Source: Pseudobacteriovorax sp. (lineage in GTDB: Bacteria > Bdellovibrionota_B > Oligoflexia > Oligoflexales > Oligoflexaceae). From it: 64,000 bases of DNA. A program made the position numbers and the translations under genes. Under the pieces are notes generated by a model. That model saw only the letters and a list, made by a program, of their open reading frames with translations. It was not told the origin of the DNA and made no database searches. Location: positions 1 through 64,000 of the forward strand of contig JABSRP010000013.1 of the NCBI GenBank assembly GCA_013215145.1. Reading direction: 5' to 3'. Each line of letters begins with the position of its first letter. Positions within the stretch are counted from its first letter, which is position 1. Below, piece after piece: positions 26,128 to 34,792 of this stretch.

Positions 26128-27458
26128 CGTTCACTCTTGGTTTTGCTTTTCTTTGGAGAAACAGCGTTTCTGTAGGGAATATCAGGCTTTAAATCTATCA
26201 AGCTTGATTTAGGCTGGGTCTTGACACCGCAGCCTACTGTTATAAAGCATAAAGGGAGGAATAAGGCAAGAATTGACAAAGCTGACGTAATCCTTGCATA
26301 GTCGATCTTTAATGACTTTATTTTTTCTAAAATAGTTTCTTTTGAAGCGCTTTCGAACAATTTGAAATTTAATGAGGGATACTTACGTTTAATCTCGGAC
26401 AAAAGCTCTATAGTCAAACTCCCATGGATCCCCTGTAGTTCAATAGGATTTATTTCAGTCAATATCACATTGTTTTTTCTGCAGTACGATACTAAGTTCC
26501 GTCCGGCTCTATAGGCTTCCACAGGTTTCTGCCCCAACTTGATTAACTCAAAAGCGGTGAGTCTGGCGATATCGTTTGTGACAACATCTTTTTTATTCAG
26601 TGCGATGAGCGACACTAATTCGTTTAGCTGAGTCAAAAAATCCCTACAGTGAATCTCAATTTGAACTATTGATTGAACCCAGTCTACGGAACTAGAATCA
26701 AAACCACCGTCAACGTCAACTACAGCTGGTGAGTCCGATCGTAGTGACCGGACAGTAGTGGAAAGCTTTTGAATGCTTCTCACTATTTTGACTAAGCTAG
26801 CAGGCTCTGTCGTCTGTTGCTTCAATAATGAAAAAAACCTTTGCCATCTCCTGGTAAGCGACAACAGACTCTCCGAAATCTCTTCAGTTATTGTATAGTC
26901 GTTGGCAAATGGGATGGACTCGTTTACTGCTTTTATAAAGCCTAAGGACTTCCATAATGACTGTATATCTCGCTTAGTAAGCTGAGTACTCTCAGGGATT
27001 TCATAAGTCATTGATAGGTCGCGTGCCTTTTTAAGTCGACTGATCTCTGAAAGAGTCCCTGAAATGACTTCGGTAAAAGCATGAGCTATCAGACCGACAG
27101 CTTCTGGGCCGGCATCGCCTTCGGCATAGATAGGGCGATTAATAAACCTTGGAGTGCAGTCCATCAACTCATTCATACTTTTACTGAGCGTGTTTATAAG
27201 CTCGTCTATGCTAGGTCTGATGAGGTAACGAAAGTAGTTCGACTGTAAAACCCACTGGCCGAAGACTAGGTCACAAATTTCTGAGAGCTCTTTAGATTCG
27301 GAAAAAATCTGCTGAAATACGATTTCTGGTTCATAAGCTGCACTTAGGCTAATCACCTCAGATGAATAGCTCCTAGTCAGGAGACCTGAATCGTGAAGGT
27401 ATTTAAAGGTAGTGACAAAATAAGAGTTGATGTCGGATCGGATTTGACGCTCTTGCAT
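26124..27458 (-). CDS. Argininosuccinate-lyase-like protein fused to a small lipoprotein
   Basis: Residues 1-390 align in order with argininosuccinate lyase: an N-terminal RSDINSYFVTTFKYLHDSGLL, a middle segment (SLWKSLGFIKAVNESIPFAN) and the C-terminal ELIKLGQKPVEAYRAGRNLVSYCRKN, the equivalent of VRKGxPFRxAHxxVG. The catalytic signature GSSIMPQKKNPD and the conserved Ser/His blocks are missing, so lyase activity is unlikely. At about 393-412 comes a hydrophobic signal-like segment ending VGCGVKTQP, a textbook lipobox, with a proline- and lysine-rich tail. Such a lipoprotein normally stands between argH and lysA. The two may be one fused polypeptide, or the lipoprotein may start at an internal TTG (26279). 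It overlaps dapA by four bases. The fused topology is odd and untested. Confidence 0.6.
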   Translation of the reverse strand: MQERQIRSDINSYFVTTFKYLHDSGLLTRSYSSEVISLSAAYEPEIVFQQIFSESKELSEICDLVFGQWVLQSNYFRYLIRPSIDELINTLSKSMNELMDCTPRFINRPIYAEGDAGPEAVGLIAHAFTEVISGTLSEISRLKKARDLSMTYEIPESTQLTKRDIQSLWKSLGFIKAVNESIPFANDYTITEEISESLLSLTRRWQRFFSLLKQQTTEPASLVKIVRSIQKLSTTVRSLRSDSPAVVDVDGGFDSSSVDWVQSIVQIEIHCRDFLTQLNELVSLIALNKKDVVTNDIARLTAFELIKLGQKPVEAYRAGRNLVSYCRKNNVILTEINPIELQGIHGSLTIELLSEIKRKYPSLNFKLFESASKETILEKIKSLKIDYARITSALSILALFLPLCFITVGCGVKTQPKSSLIDLKPDIPYRNAVSPKKSKTKSER

Positions 27459-27490
27459 AAAAAAGCCTCTTTTAAAAGTCGTAAAGAGGC
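27459..27490 (-). terminator. Terminator whose stem carries the next gene's Shine-Dalgarno
   Basis: On the minus strand a perfect eight-pair stem (GCCTCTTT / AAAGAGGC) is followed by six T residues, immediately after the outer-membrane protein gene. The six Ts are directly followed by the ATG of the ArgH-like gene. GAGG in the 3' arm lies seven bases before that ATG, so it is also that gene's likely ribosome-binding site. Confidence 0.75.
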
Positions 27491-27526
27491 AATTATGCTA
27501 GCAAACTATTGATTCTTCAAAAAGGC

Positions 27527-29083
27527 CTAAAAACTAAAGGAAAGTTGCGACTGTAGTAAATAATTCAATTCGGTGTCGGCATCAGCATTGGTCTTCCAGG
27601 CATCTCCGGGGCTAGCGATACCAGCAGCAATACCTAACCTAAAGCCCTTTCCTAAACTTCTTTCATAAGTGACATCAAGCTCGGTACCCAAATCTGTTCC
27701 ACCATACCCAACGGCAGAAGTTCCTGAGCTGTCGATCGCCGTGATCGCCTCATCAGGTATGGCCTCATTTAGGGAAGCCGTGAGGACTTTTATTTCTAAG
27801 TCGCCGTAGTCGAAGCTTTTGTAGCGGTAACCAAGAGACAGAACAGTAGCATTCATTACCCGAAAGGGATCAAAAGCTCCGTCTACTCTAAGTGCATCGG
27901 TTGATCTCTTCCCGTTGAACAAGATTAATCCGGGTTTAAAGTTCTGATGAAATGCTACGGCTCCAACATCCGTATCGCGGAGGTTTTCGAGACCACTGCT
28001 AGCCTGCTCAGCGAAGTAGCCGTCTGCGTCCCCAGGAGCATAGGCATATTCGAAAAACAGTGAATGGCTTTTCGAACCTGTGCTTTCTTCTCCTAAGGGG
28101 CCGGTATTATTGCCTACTTTTGAAAGAAAGTATTCGATATTTCCTGCAACGGCTATCGATTGAACGTTGTTCCTAATCTCATTGTCGTCGTTGGTACCTC
28201 GCGCTCCACCTAGTAGCTTAAGATTTGGGTCACTAGATTCACCAAGACGAAAGAGAAACTCATTTTGAATCAATAAATCAGAGACCAAAAAATTGACGTA
28301 AAGGTCAGCAATTTTGATGTCAGTTTTCGTATTTTCACCGCCAAAAATGTTAGCGAAGTATATGCCAATCTGCTGGGAAAAACCCTTGCCAGCATTGATT
28401 TTATGAGTGTTATACTCGAGTGTAAAAAAGAGTTGATCTAAATCGTCCGATCGATTTGTCGCCCCGAACGTGTCCGTATCGCTGCTCGGATTGGCAAATG
28501 GTGAGGCACCAGTTTCTGTAATTTTGTCGTAGCCAACAGAAAAGCCTAGTGTTTGGCTTTTTTGGATATTGATATCACAGGTAATACCGTCATAAAATGA
28601 CGCGTCAGTGTCAAATACGTCTTTGCCAGAATCAAGGTACATACCAAGTCCCCAATCGCGCGGACGTCGACCAACAGTTAAGAGGCAGTATTCGGTGGAA
28701 AATTTTGCATATGCCGCTGTCACTGAGGGCTGGTAGGGTTGGTATCTGGGCTCTAAAGAACTTTGACTCTCAATGCAGTCTCCAGAGTCTATTTGCTCTT
28801 GGGTGCAAGATGTACCTCGAGAACTATCACCAAAATAACTCTCTCGTCTGTCGCCAAATAAATCGAACTCTAGAAAAAAAGATGCATCATCACTCACACG
28901 TAATTCCGACTCAAAGCGGAAATACTGCTCAATAGCTTGATAGTTGCCAGTATCTCCCGAAAATCCGGGTTTGGTCCTAGTTTCCCCTAGTAAACCGTAG
29001 CTGCCACTTCCATCGATAAATACGGCTTGTGCCGTCATTGAGGCGCATATAATTGATAAAGGTAACGCTAGAATTTTTAACAT
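27527..29083 (-). CDS. Outer-membrane beta-barrel (porin-like) protein
   Basis: The 518-residue product has a signal peptide cleaved after AQA (near residue 20) and a mature part of alternating aromatic and polar strands with frequent Tyr-Phe pairs. It ends in LSFSF, with a C-terminal Phe as required for Bam-mediated barrel insertion. One Cys pair (SCTQEQIDSGDC, about residues 90-102) may form a loop disulfide. Sequence does not reveal substrate specificity. It stands alone and is followed by a strong terminator. It resembles the large alginate/porin-type barrels common in predatory and marine Gram-negatives, but I cannot name a family. Confidence 0.7.
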   Translation of the reverse strand: MLKILALPLSIICASMTAQAVFIDGSGSYGLLGETRTKPGFSGDTGNYQAIEQYFRFESELRVSDDASFFLEFDLFGDRRESYFGDSSRGTSCTQEQIDSGDCIESQSSLEPRYQPYQPSVTAAYAKFSTEYCLLTVGRRPRDWGLGMYLDSGKDVFDTDASFYDGITCDINIQKSQTLGFSVGYDKITETGASPFANPSSDTDTFGATNRSDDLDQLFFTLEYNTHKINAGKGFSQQIGIYFANIFGGENTKTDIKIADLYVNFLVSDLLIQNEFLFRLGESSDPNLKLLGGARGTNDDNEIRNNVQSIAVAGNIEYFLSKVGNNTGPLGEESTGSKSHSLFFEYAYAPGDADGYFAEQASSGLENLRDTDVGAVAFHQNFKPGLILFNGKRSTDALRVDGAFDPFRVMNATVLSLGYRYKSFDYGDLEIKVLTASLNEAIPDEAITAIDSSGTSAVGYGGTDLGTELDVTYERSLGKGFRLGIAAGIASPGDAWKTNADADTELNYLLQSQLSFSF

Positions 29084-29187
29084 TAAGACTGTATCTCCAT
29101 GGATTGGTTTGCGAAGTCCAGAGTGAGCCTTCGGTTCAAATCATACATATCATGCTTCATTCAGTGCAGCTATGCGAAAAAAATATG

Positions 29188-30006
29188 TCACTTTTGGTCA
29201 TCATTGATAAGTTTTGACAACTCCCAACGATACCTTTTGATGGAGTGACATAGTCCACTTTTAGGGTCTACAGAAACCTCTATAAATGGGGTCCAAAGGT
29301 CTTTTGAAGCAGGTTCAAATCGTTTGCGTTCATTATCTTTCATGCGAGCAATAGCTGCTTCTGTTTTGATTCCAATGACGGACTCGTACGGTCCCGTCAT
29401 GCCTATATCAGTTATATACCCAGTAGCATCCTCTAATATCCTCTCGTCAGCTGTCTGCACGTGGCTATGAGTACCGAACACTAGACTTACGTTACCAGCT
29501 AGGTACCGTCCGACTCCCTGTTTTTCGCTTGTCGCTTCGGCGTGAACATCGACGATTCTGACTTTAACGTTTTGCGGTATCCTGTCCATGATCAAGTCAA
29601 TTGTTTTAAAGAGATTTCGATTTCCAGGCTGCATAAAGGCGTTACCAATTAGGTTTATGACAGCAAAAGGATTCCCATTGCGGTCTTCGAGAATCTTGTA
29701 CCCCATTTCGATAGACTCTACATTCGACATATTTGCTGGAACAACCAGGCGTTCTGCTTGGGGAAGAAACTCGAAAATTTCACGTTTATCGTGCCAATGG
29801 TTGCCTGTGGTCACGCAGTCGATGGAAAAGTTCTCAATAAACTGTTTGTATATCTTCTTAGTAATACCAAAGCCGCCGGCAGCGTTCTCGCCATTGACGA
29901 TGACAATATCTGGATCTATGCGTTCTCGGATCAATGGAAGAGACTTGGCTAAAGCCTGCCGACCCGCTTTCCCGACGACGTCTCCGATGGCTATAATTTT
30001 AATCAT
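29188..30006 (-). CDS. ymdB: YmdB-family metallophosphoesterase
   Basis: The 272-residue protein matches the YmdB/TIGR00282 family, whose Bacillus member hydrolyses cyclic nucleotides and influences RNase Y and biofilm genes. It has the calcineurin-like metal motifs: IGDVVGKAGR, NGENAAGGFG (Asn and Glu ligands), GNHWHDKRE (the GNH block), VDVHAEATSEK and FGTHSHVQTADER. The start overlaps the rny stop by four bases, and the rny-ymdB pair is widely conserved, which supports a shared role in RNA turnover. No separate promoter is visible between them. Confidence 0.9.
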   Translation of the reverse strand: MIKIIAIGDVVGKAGRQALAKSLPLIRERIDPDIVIVNGENAAGGFGITKKIYKQFIENFSIDCVTTGNHWHDKREIFEFLPQAERLVVPANMSNVESIEMGYKILEDRNGNPFAVINLIGNAFMQPGNRNLFKTIDLIMDRIPQNVKVRIVDVHAEATSEKQGVGRYLAGNVSLVFGTHSHVQTADERILEDATGYITDIGMTGPYESVIGIKTEAAIARMKDNERKRFEPASKDLWTPFIEVSVDPKSGLCHSIKRYRWELSKLINDDQK

Positions 30007-31568
30007 TTTGCAAAGTCAACTTCTTTGCTCTCCCTAACCACGGTTACGCGCACTTGACCGGGAAATGTTAATTCATTACGCAACTTAAACGCTATATCAT
30101 TTGATAGATCGACAATTTTCGAATCGGAAACGCCAGTGGGAGATACCAAAGCACGAATTTCTCGTCCTGCCTGAATGACAAATGATTCTGAAATGCCCTC
30201 GAAGCTGTTAACGATATCTTCCATGCTACCCAGCCTCTTTATATAAGTCTCCAGAACTTCTCGCCTAGCTCCAGGCCGCCTTTCCGAAAGGACGTTAGCG
30301 GCATGAACGATGGTTGTTAAAGGAGACGCGAAACCAAGGTCATCTGTGTGGTGGTTTAGTACTGCATCCACTACCCCTGAAGATTCTTTAAATTTTTTGC
30401 AAAGTTCTGCGCCAGCATCAGAATGATGACCCTCAACCTCTTGATCAACAGCCTTTCCAATGTCGTGCAGTAATCCAGCACGTTTGGCTTTTTTTACATC
30501 GAAGCCCATCTCGGAAGCCATGATTCCACAAATATGCGCGACTTCGACAGAATGTTGTAGCACTGTTTGTTGGCCTGAAGTTCGGTACTTTAACTTGCCC
30601 AAATGCTTTATCAACTCAGGGTGGAGGTCGGTGATCCCGATGTCAAAGGCAGCCTGCTCGCCATTATCGGCAATGACTTGGTCAAACTCATCTTCGACTT
30701 TCTTGACCGTTTCCTCAATCCTTGCAGGATGGATGCGCCCATCAGCAATGAGTCGTTCGAGAGAGATTTTAGCGATCTCTCTTCGAATGGGGTTAAAACA
30801 TGATAAGATAACGGCCTCAGGGGTATCGTCGATTATGAGATCTACCCCTGTTGATTGCTCGATAGCTCGGATGTTTCTTCCTTCGCGACCGATAATTCTA
30901 CCTTTCATCTCGTCATTTGGTAATCCGACTACTGTGACGGTTGAATCATTCACATATTCACTTGATACCCTTTGAACTGCTAGACTTACCATGGAACGAC
31001 CAATTCGTTCTGCTTCAGTTTTGGTCTCTTCCTCAATTTTTCTAAGCTGCTCGGCAGCGTCTTTTTTGGCATCTTCCTCTAAAGACGAAATTAATTCTCT
31101 TTTCGCTTCTTCTTGTGACATACTAGCGATGTTTTCTAAGGTCTTGCGATTGCTTTCGATGCTGCTTTTTAGCTCAGTAATCATTTGTTTGTATTGAGAT
31201 TCTTGCTGATTTAAGTGTGATGTCATCCGTTCCAGGTCGGATTCTTTCTTCTCGACTAGGGATAGCTTTTTTTCGACAGACTGCTCTCTTGATTTCACTT
31301 TGTTCTCAAGCTTTTGAAACTCTTGACGCCTTTTTTTTAGTTCTACATCTAACTGGTTTCTACGTTCTTTGTTGTTGGCCTTTGCTTCCTGGTGCGCGTC
31401 CCGCATGATCCGGTCTCGCTCTTTATTGGCTTCCTGCAGGATTTTTTCGGAATCTACCTGAGCCGCGTCAAATGCAGAGCTCAAGCTCTTTCGATGAAAA
31501 AAAATTCCCAGGACAAATCCAAGGATTAGAAAAATAGCGCTTGCTATAACTAAAATCACTACGTTCAC
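30003..31568 (-). CDS. rny: Ribonuclease Y
   Basis: RNase Y is a membrane-anchored endoribonuclease that initiates mRNA decay. The 521 residues show an N-terminal membrane segment (about 5-24), a long coiled coil rich in Lys, Glu and Gln (about 40-200), a KH domain (about 215-275, GRIIGREGRNIRAIE) and an HD domain (about 335-430) with LLHDIGKAVD and GHHSDAGAEL. Its catalytic His-Asp pair is intact. It is found in Firmicutes and in several Gram-negative groups outside the gamma-proteobacteria. It shares a message with ymdB. The 220 bases upstream contain a set of alternative hairpins that could belong to its leader. Confidence 0.96.
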   Translation of the reverse strand: MNVVILVIASAIFLILGFVLGIFFHRKSLSSAFDAAQVDSEKILQEANKERDRIMRDAHQEAKANNKERRNQLDVELKKRRQEFQKLENKVKSREQSVEKKLSLVEKKESDLERMTSHLNQQESQYKQMITELKSSIESNRKTLENIASMSQEEAKRELISSLEEDAKKDAAEQLRKIEEETKTEAERIGRSMVSLAVQRVSSEYVNDSTVTVVGLPNDEMKGRIIGREGRNIRAIEQSTGVDLIIDDTPEAVILSCFNPIRREIAKISLERLIADGRIHPARIEETVKKVEDEFDQVIADNGEQAAFDIGITDLHPELIKHLGKLKYRTSGQQTVLQHSVEVAHICGIMASEMGFDVKKAKRAGLLHDIGKAVDQEVEGHHSDAGAELCKKFKESSGVVDAVLNHHTDDLGFASPLTTIVHAANVLSERRPGARREVLETYIKRLGSMEDIVNSFEGISESFVIQAGREIRALVSPTGVSDSKIVDLSNDIAFKLRNELTFPGQVRVTVVRESKEVDFAK

Positions 31569-31745
31569 GGGCTATTGCCTCCGAGATAAAATTGCACCTT
31601 CTTGTTTCAACGATTGAAAGCTCAACTGACTGACCGGTGATCGTAACGTTTAAACTCCAACATTGCAATCAGTGCTTGCGGGCAAGTCAGTAGGTTTGAC
31701 ATGTATCGATGACATTTATTTAGAAAAAAGGAAATGCTGAGGACG

Positions 31746-31781
31746 TGGAAGACATGTCTTCCAGCATGACTACTGGAAGAC
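31746..31781. promoter_or_regulatory. Three-arm inverted repeat between pal and rny
   Basis: TGGAAGACATGTCTTCCA (31746-31763) is an 18-base perfect palindrome. Its right half, GTCTTCCAG, also pairs perfectly over nine bases with CTGGAAGAC at 31773-31781. The middle arm can thus pair with either neighbour but not both. On the plus strand the second hairpin is followed by TATTTT. It may be a protein-binding operator or a switching leader for rny; the rest of 31569-31793 shows no gene. Confidence 0.45.
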
Positions 31782-31793
31782 TATTTTGGAGCA

Positions 31794-32297
31794 TTATGGG
31801 TTAGATAGTACGAATTCAGCTCGTCGGTTCTTTTCCCAGGCTGCCTCGTCACTTCCTTCCATAGCAGGTCGCTCTTCGCCATAGCTCATCGTTGGTAGGC
31901 GACTTGGGTCGATTCCAAGCTCGACAAGGTAGTTCTTAACGGACTGGGCTCTTCTTTGGCCAAGAGCTAGGTTGTACTCGATAGAACCTCTTTCATCAGT
32001 GTGTCCCTCGATTTGTACGACCGCCGCAGCGTTGTTGCGAAGATAGTCAGCCATTTGACCCAATGACTCTTGTCCCAAGGGGCTAAGTGTATAGTCATCA
32101 AAAGCGAAGTAAACAGGTTGTGTGATTTCGTCAAGATTTACTGCTGGAGCTTCTGGCTCTTCGGGAGGAACTGCTGGGGTTTCAGTTTCCACAGGTTGTA
32201 CGACTTCTTCGACCGGCTGATCCTCAGCGCACGCTCCGTTTAGACCAACAACGACTGCAAACACTGCGAGGGATTTCAAATACTTCTTTAACATCAT
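31794..32297 (-). CDS. pal: Pal-like peptidoglycan-associated lipoprotein
   Basis: The 167-residue lipoprotein has a lipobox ending LNGACAE, a Pro-Glu-rich linker (about 25-55) and an OmpA-like C-terminal domain (about 60-167) starting VYFAFDDYTLSP. The DAP-peptidoglycan-binding motif is GHTDERGSIEYNLALGQRRA, followed by a basic NRRAEF end. This is the classic Pal layout, the outer-membrane partner of Tol-B. No tol genes are nearby, so another OmpA-family lipoprotein is possible. Start: ATG at 32297, with AGGAG eight bases upstream. Upstream is open intergenic sequence beside mpl. Confidence 0.9.
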   Translation of the reverse strand: MMLKKYLKSLAVFAVVVGLNGACAEDQPVEEVVQPVETETPAVPPEEPEAPAVNLDEITQPVYFAFDDYTLSPLGQESLGQMADYLRNNAAAVVQIEGHTDERGSIEYNLALGQRRAQSVKNYLVELGIDPSRLPTMSYGEERPAMEGSDEAAWEKNRRAEFVLSNP

Positions 32298-32448
32298 CCT
32301 AAGATCTCCTGACAACCTTTTGTATATTGATAAAAACTAATAACCTTCTGCAAGAAGGAACATGTTAAACGCTTAATTTTTTATGTGCAACCTAGATTTG
32401 ACGCAACTATAAATCTCCCGATTCAAGTTTTTTTCTTCGAAAAGGGTT

Positions 32449-33864
32449 CTAAATAGTGTCAATCAGGCTATATTGGATTCCAGAAAAACTGCCGCTCGAC
32501 ATAAAAATGACTGCATCATTGGGTCGAAGTGTTGCTGCAAGAGAGTCGGCAAGTAATTCATTAGTTGGGTATGCTTCGGCCTTGCTTCCGATAAGTCCAG
32601 CGAGTTTTTCTGTATTCATCCGGTCTGCCTCGACGATACGTTTATCTTCTGGACATTGTCCTATCAGGACTTTATCGGCATTTTGGAAAGATCGGGAGTA
32701 ATCATTAATGAAAAGATTCCTCCGGCTTGTGGCATTTTTCGGTTCGAAAGCTACAAAAAGTCTTTTGTTGGGATACGACTTTTTAAATCCGTCAATCACA
32801 TTAGCGACTGCGGTAGGGTGATGAGCAAAGTCTTCGTAAATCTCTATGCCATTTTTTTTGACAATTAAGTCGAGCCTTCGTTTTACCCCCCTGAATGAGG
32901 ACACGGATTGGGCTATATCTGAAGGCTGTCTCTTTTGGATCACATTGGCTTTGGCAAGCTCGTTAACAGTGGCAACAACCTGGCTGATGTTCGCTATATT
33001 GTAGTGGCCGGTAAGTTTAGTTTCATACCTGAATGTCTGTCCATCATGACGGATCTCAAATGACCAGTTGGGGTTGGTTCTGATATCCGAGACAACATAG
33101 TCTGCCTCTGGATACTGGCCTGATGTGCTGACAGTCGTCACGTCGTCCAAAATATCGAGATCCCGAAGGAAGCTTCTGACACCATCGTCATCAACGTTAG
33201 CAATGATCTTGTGTTTGTCGTCAATCATGTAGAACAAGCTGTCGAATTGTCTTTTAATATCGTCGAGACTGCCAAATATGTCGGCATGATCAAATTCTAG
33301 ATTGTTAAATACAACGAATGACGGTCTGTAGTGTAGAAATTTTGAATTTTTATCAAAAAATGCCGTATCGTATTCGTCCCCTTCAATGGCAAAAGCCTGT
33401 CCGTTACCTAGATGGAAACCTCTTTCTAAATTCTTTGGCTGTCCGCCAATCAAATAACCTGGCTCTTCGCCTAATTCAGTCAAGACGTGAGCAATCAGGG
33501 AAGTTGTTGTGGTTTTGCCGTGGGTCCCTGTGACAACCACAGGTGCTCGGTTTTTTAAAATATATCGGCCCACAAAGTCAGGGAAACTTGTGTAAGGGAT
33601 TCCAGTATTGATAGCCGCTTCAAGCTCCTCGTGACCCCTCGATAAGACATTCGCTACAATAAAAAGATCGACGCTTTTCCCTTCAATATTTGAGCCTTGG
33701 TAGGGAGTATAGACTGGAATTTCCAAGTCTTCCAATAAAGTTGACATGGGAGGGTAGAGGTTTGCATCGCTGCCTTCGACGTTATGCCCTGCCTGCTTCG
33801 CAAGGCCAGCAACGGTAGCCATTCCTGTTCCGCCAATTCCGATGAAATAGATATTTTTTTTCAT
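32449..33864 (-). CDS. mpl: UDP-MurNAc:L-alanyl-gamma-D-glutamyl-meso-DAP ligase
   Basis: Mpl recycles the tripeptide L-Ala-gamma-D-Glu-meso-DAP released during wall turnover by ligating it to UDP-MurNAc. The 471 residues follow the Mur ligase plan: N-terminal IGIGGTGMATVAGLAKQ, the ATP site VVTGTHGKTTTTSLIAHVL (about 112-130), FNNLEFDHADIF, YEDFAHHPTAVANVI and the C-terminal domain with FEPKNATSR. The DFAHHPTA block distinguishes Mpl from MurC. It overlaps ldcA by four bases; the two form a recycling operon, consistent with a meso-DAP-type wall. Confidence 0.92.
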   Translation of the reverse strand: MKKNIYFIGIGGTGMATVAGLAKQAGHNVEGSDANLYPPMSTLLEDLEIPVYTPYQGSNIEGKSVDLFIVANVLSRGHEELEAAINTGIPYTSFPDFVGRYILKNRAPVVVTGTHGKTTTTSLIAHVLTELGEEPGYLIGGQPKNLERGFHLGNGQAFAIEGDEYDTAFFDKNSKFLHYRPSFVVFNNLEFDHADIFGSLDDIKRQFDSLFYMIDDKHKIIANVDDDGVRSFLRDLDILDDVTTVSTSGQYPEADYVVSDIRTNPNWSFEIRHDGQTFRYETKLTGHYNIANISQVVATVNELAKANVIQKRQPSDIAQSVSSFRGVKRRLDLIVKKNGIEIYEDFAHHPTAVANVIDGFKKSYPNKRLFVAFEPKNATSRRNLFINDYSRSFQNADKVLIGQCPEDKRIVEADRMNTEKLAGLIGSKAEAYPTNELLADSLAATLRPNDAVIFMSSGSFSGIQYSLIDTI

Positions 33865-34742
33865 AATCCTCTTTCTTCCCAGATGAAGTGTTTGCTATCA
33901 AGCACTGCTTTGGCGCCGAGTAAAAACGGAAAGTTTGTCTCACCATGCCCAATGTTTGGAACATGGGCAACAGGGATTTGGTACCGTTCCTCAACCAGCT
34001 TAGCAAGCTTTACTATTTCACTTTGATCATCACCATCTAGACCAATAAAGTCGCCTAAAATTATGCCGCAGGACTTAGTCAGCAATCCGCATTGATGCCA
34101 TTGGTTGAGGTTTCTAATGATTTTTGGGATCGACTCGTTCACATCTTCAAAAATAAGTATATGCTCATCGAGCTTTTCAGGTAGAAAACTGGTCCCAATG
34201 AGATTGGTCAATACGGAAAGACAGCCACCAAAAAGTCTACCCTCGAGGGGACCTTTTCCGCGGAGAAAACTGACGTCCATAGTGTGTTGACCTCCAGAGC
34301 TGTTAAAGCAATTGAGAAGCTCCTGGACATCATCTTGATAGAGCGAACGCCAGTTCTTCGTGTTGATCATCGGTCCGTGGATAAGACTCCAGTTGGGTTT
34401 ATCATAAAACGCTGCCAGCAAGGCGGAAATATCCGAAAATCCACACAATAGTTTGGGAGAGTTTAAGTTGTTGATGCTCTTCCAATTCAAATCGGGCAAT
34501 AAATCACTGCAGCCATACCCTCCTCGGCCGCAGAGTATAATATCAACTGATGGATCATTAATGGCATCATTTAACTCATTTAGACGAGTCTTTCCTGGGT
34601 TCGAAAGCCAAGGCGCTATAGGATCTCCCGTTGTTGGTTTTGATTCGGTGTGATAACCGGCTTTTTTCAGTTCTATAATTTTTTCAGAAAGTGTATCTTC
34701 TGTGGCTTTGCTTGAAGGGTGTATGATTCGGATTTTCTGCAT
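33861..34742 (-). CDS. ldcA: LD-carboxypeptidase (peptidase S66, muramoyltetrapeptide type)
   Basis: LdcA removes the terminal D-Ala from tetrapeptide stems in the cytoplasm, giving the tripeptide that Mpl uses. The 293-residue protein has the S66 arrangement: CGRGGYGCSDLLPDLNW, the nucleophile block LLCGFSDISALLAA (Ser near residue 100), GPM, GGCLSVLTNLIGT, FEDVNES with the catalytic Glu (near 200), and the His of GHGETNFP. It is the first gene of the mpl operon; both steps are supplied from one message. The start ATG is preceded by AATTGGAAG, a weak site. It diverges from a glycosyltransferase gene. Confidence 0.9.
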   Translation of the reverse strand: MQKIRIIHPSSKATEDTLSEKIIELKKAGYHTESKPTTGDPIAPWLSNPGKTRLNELNDAINDPSVDIILCGRGGYGCSDLLPDLNWKSINNLNSPKLLCGFSDISALLAAFYDKPNWSLIHGPMINTKNWRSLYQDDVQELLNCFNSSGGQHTMDVSFLRGKGPLEGRLFGGCLSVLTNLIGTSFLPEKLDEHILIFEDVNESIPKIIRNLNQWHQCGLLTKSCGIILGDFIGLDGDDQSEIVKLAKLVEERYQIPVAHVPNIGHGETNFPFLLGAKAVLDSKHFIWEERGL

Positions 34743-34792
34743 TCTACTTCCAATTAGGTTAGTCGCTTGAGTATATCATTGAGAGGGAGACC

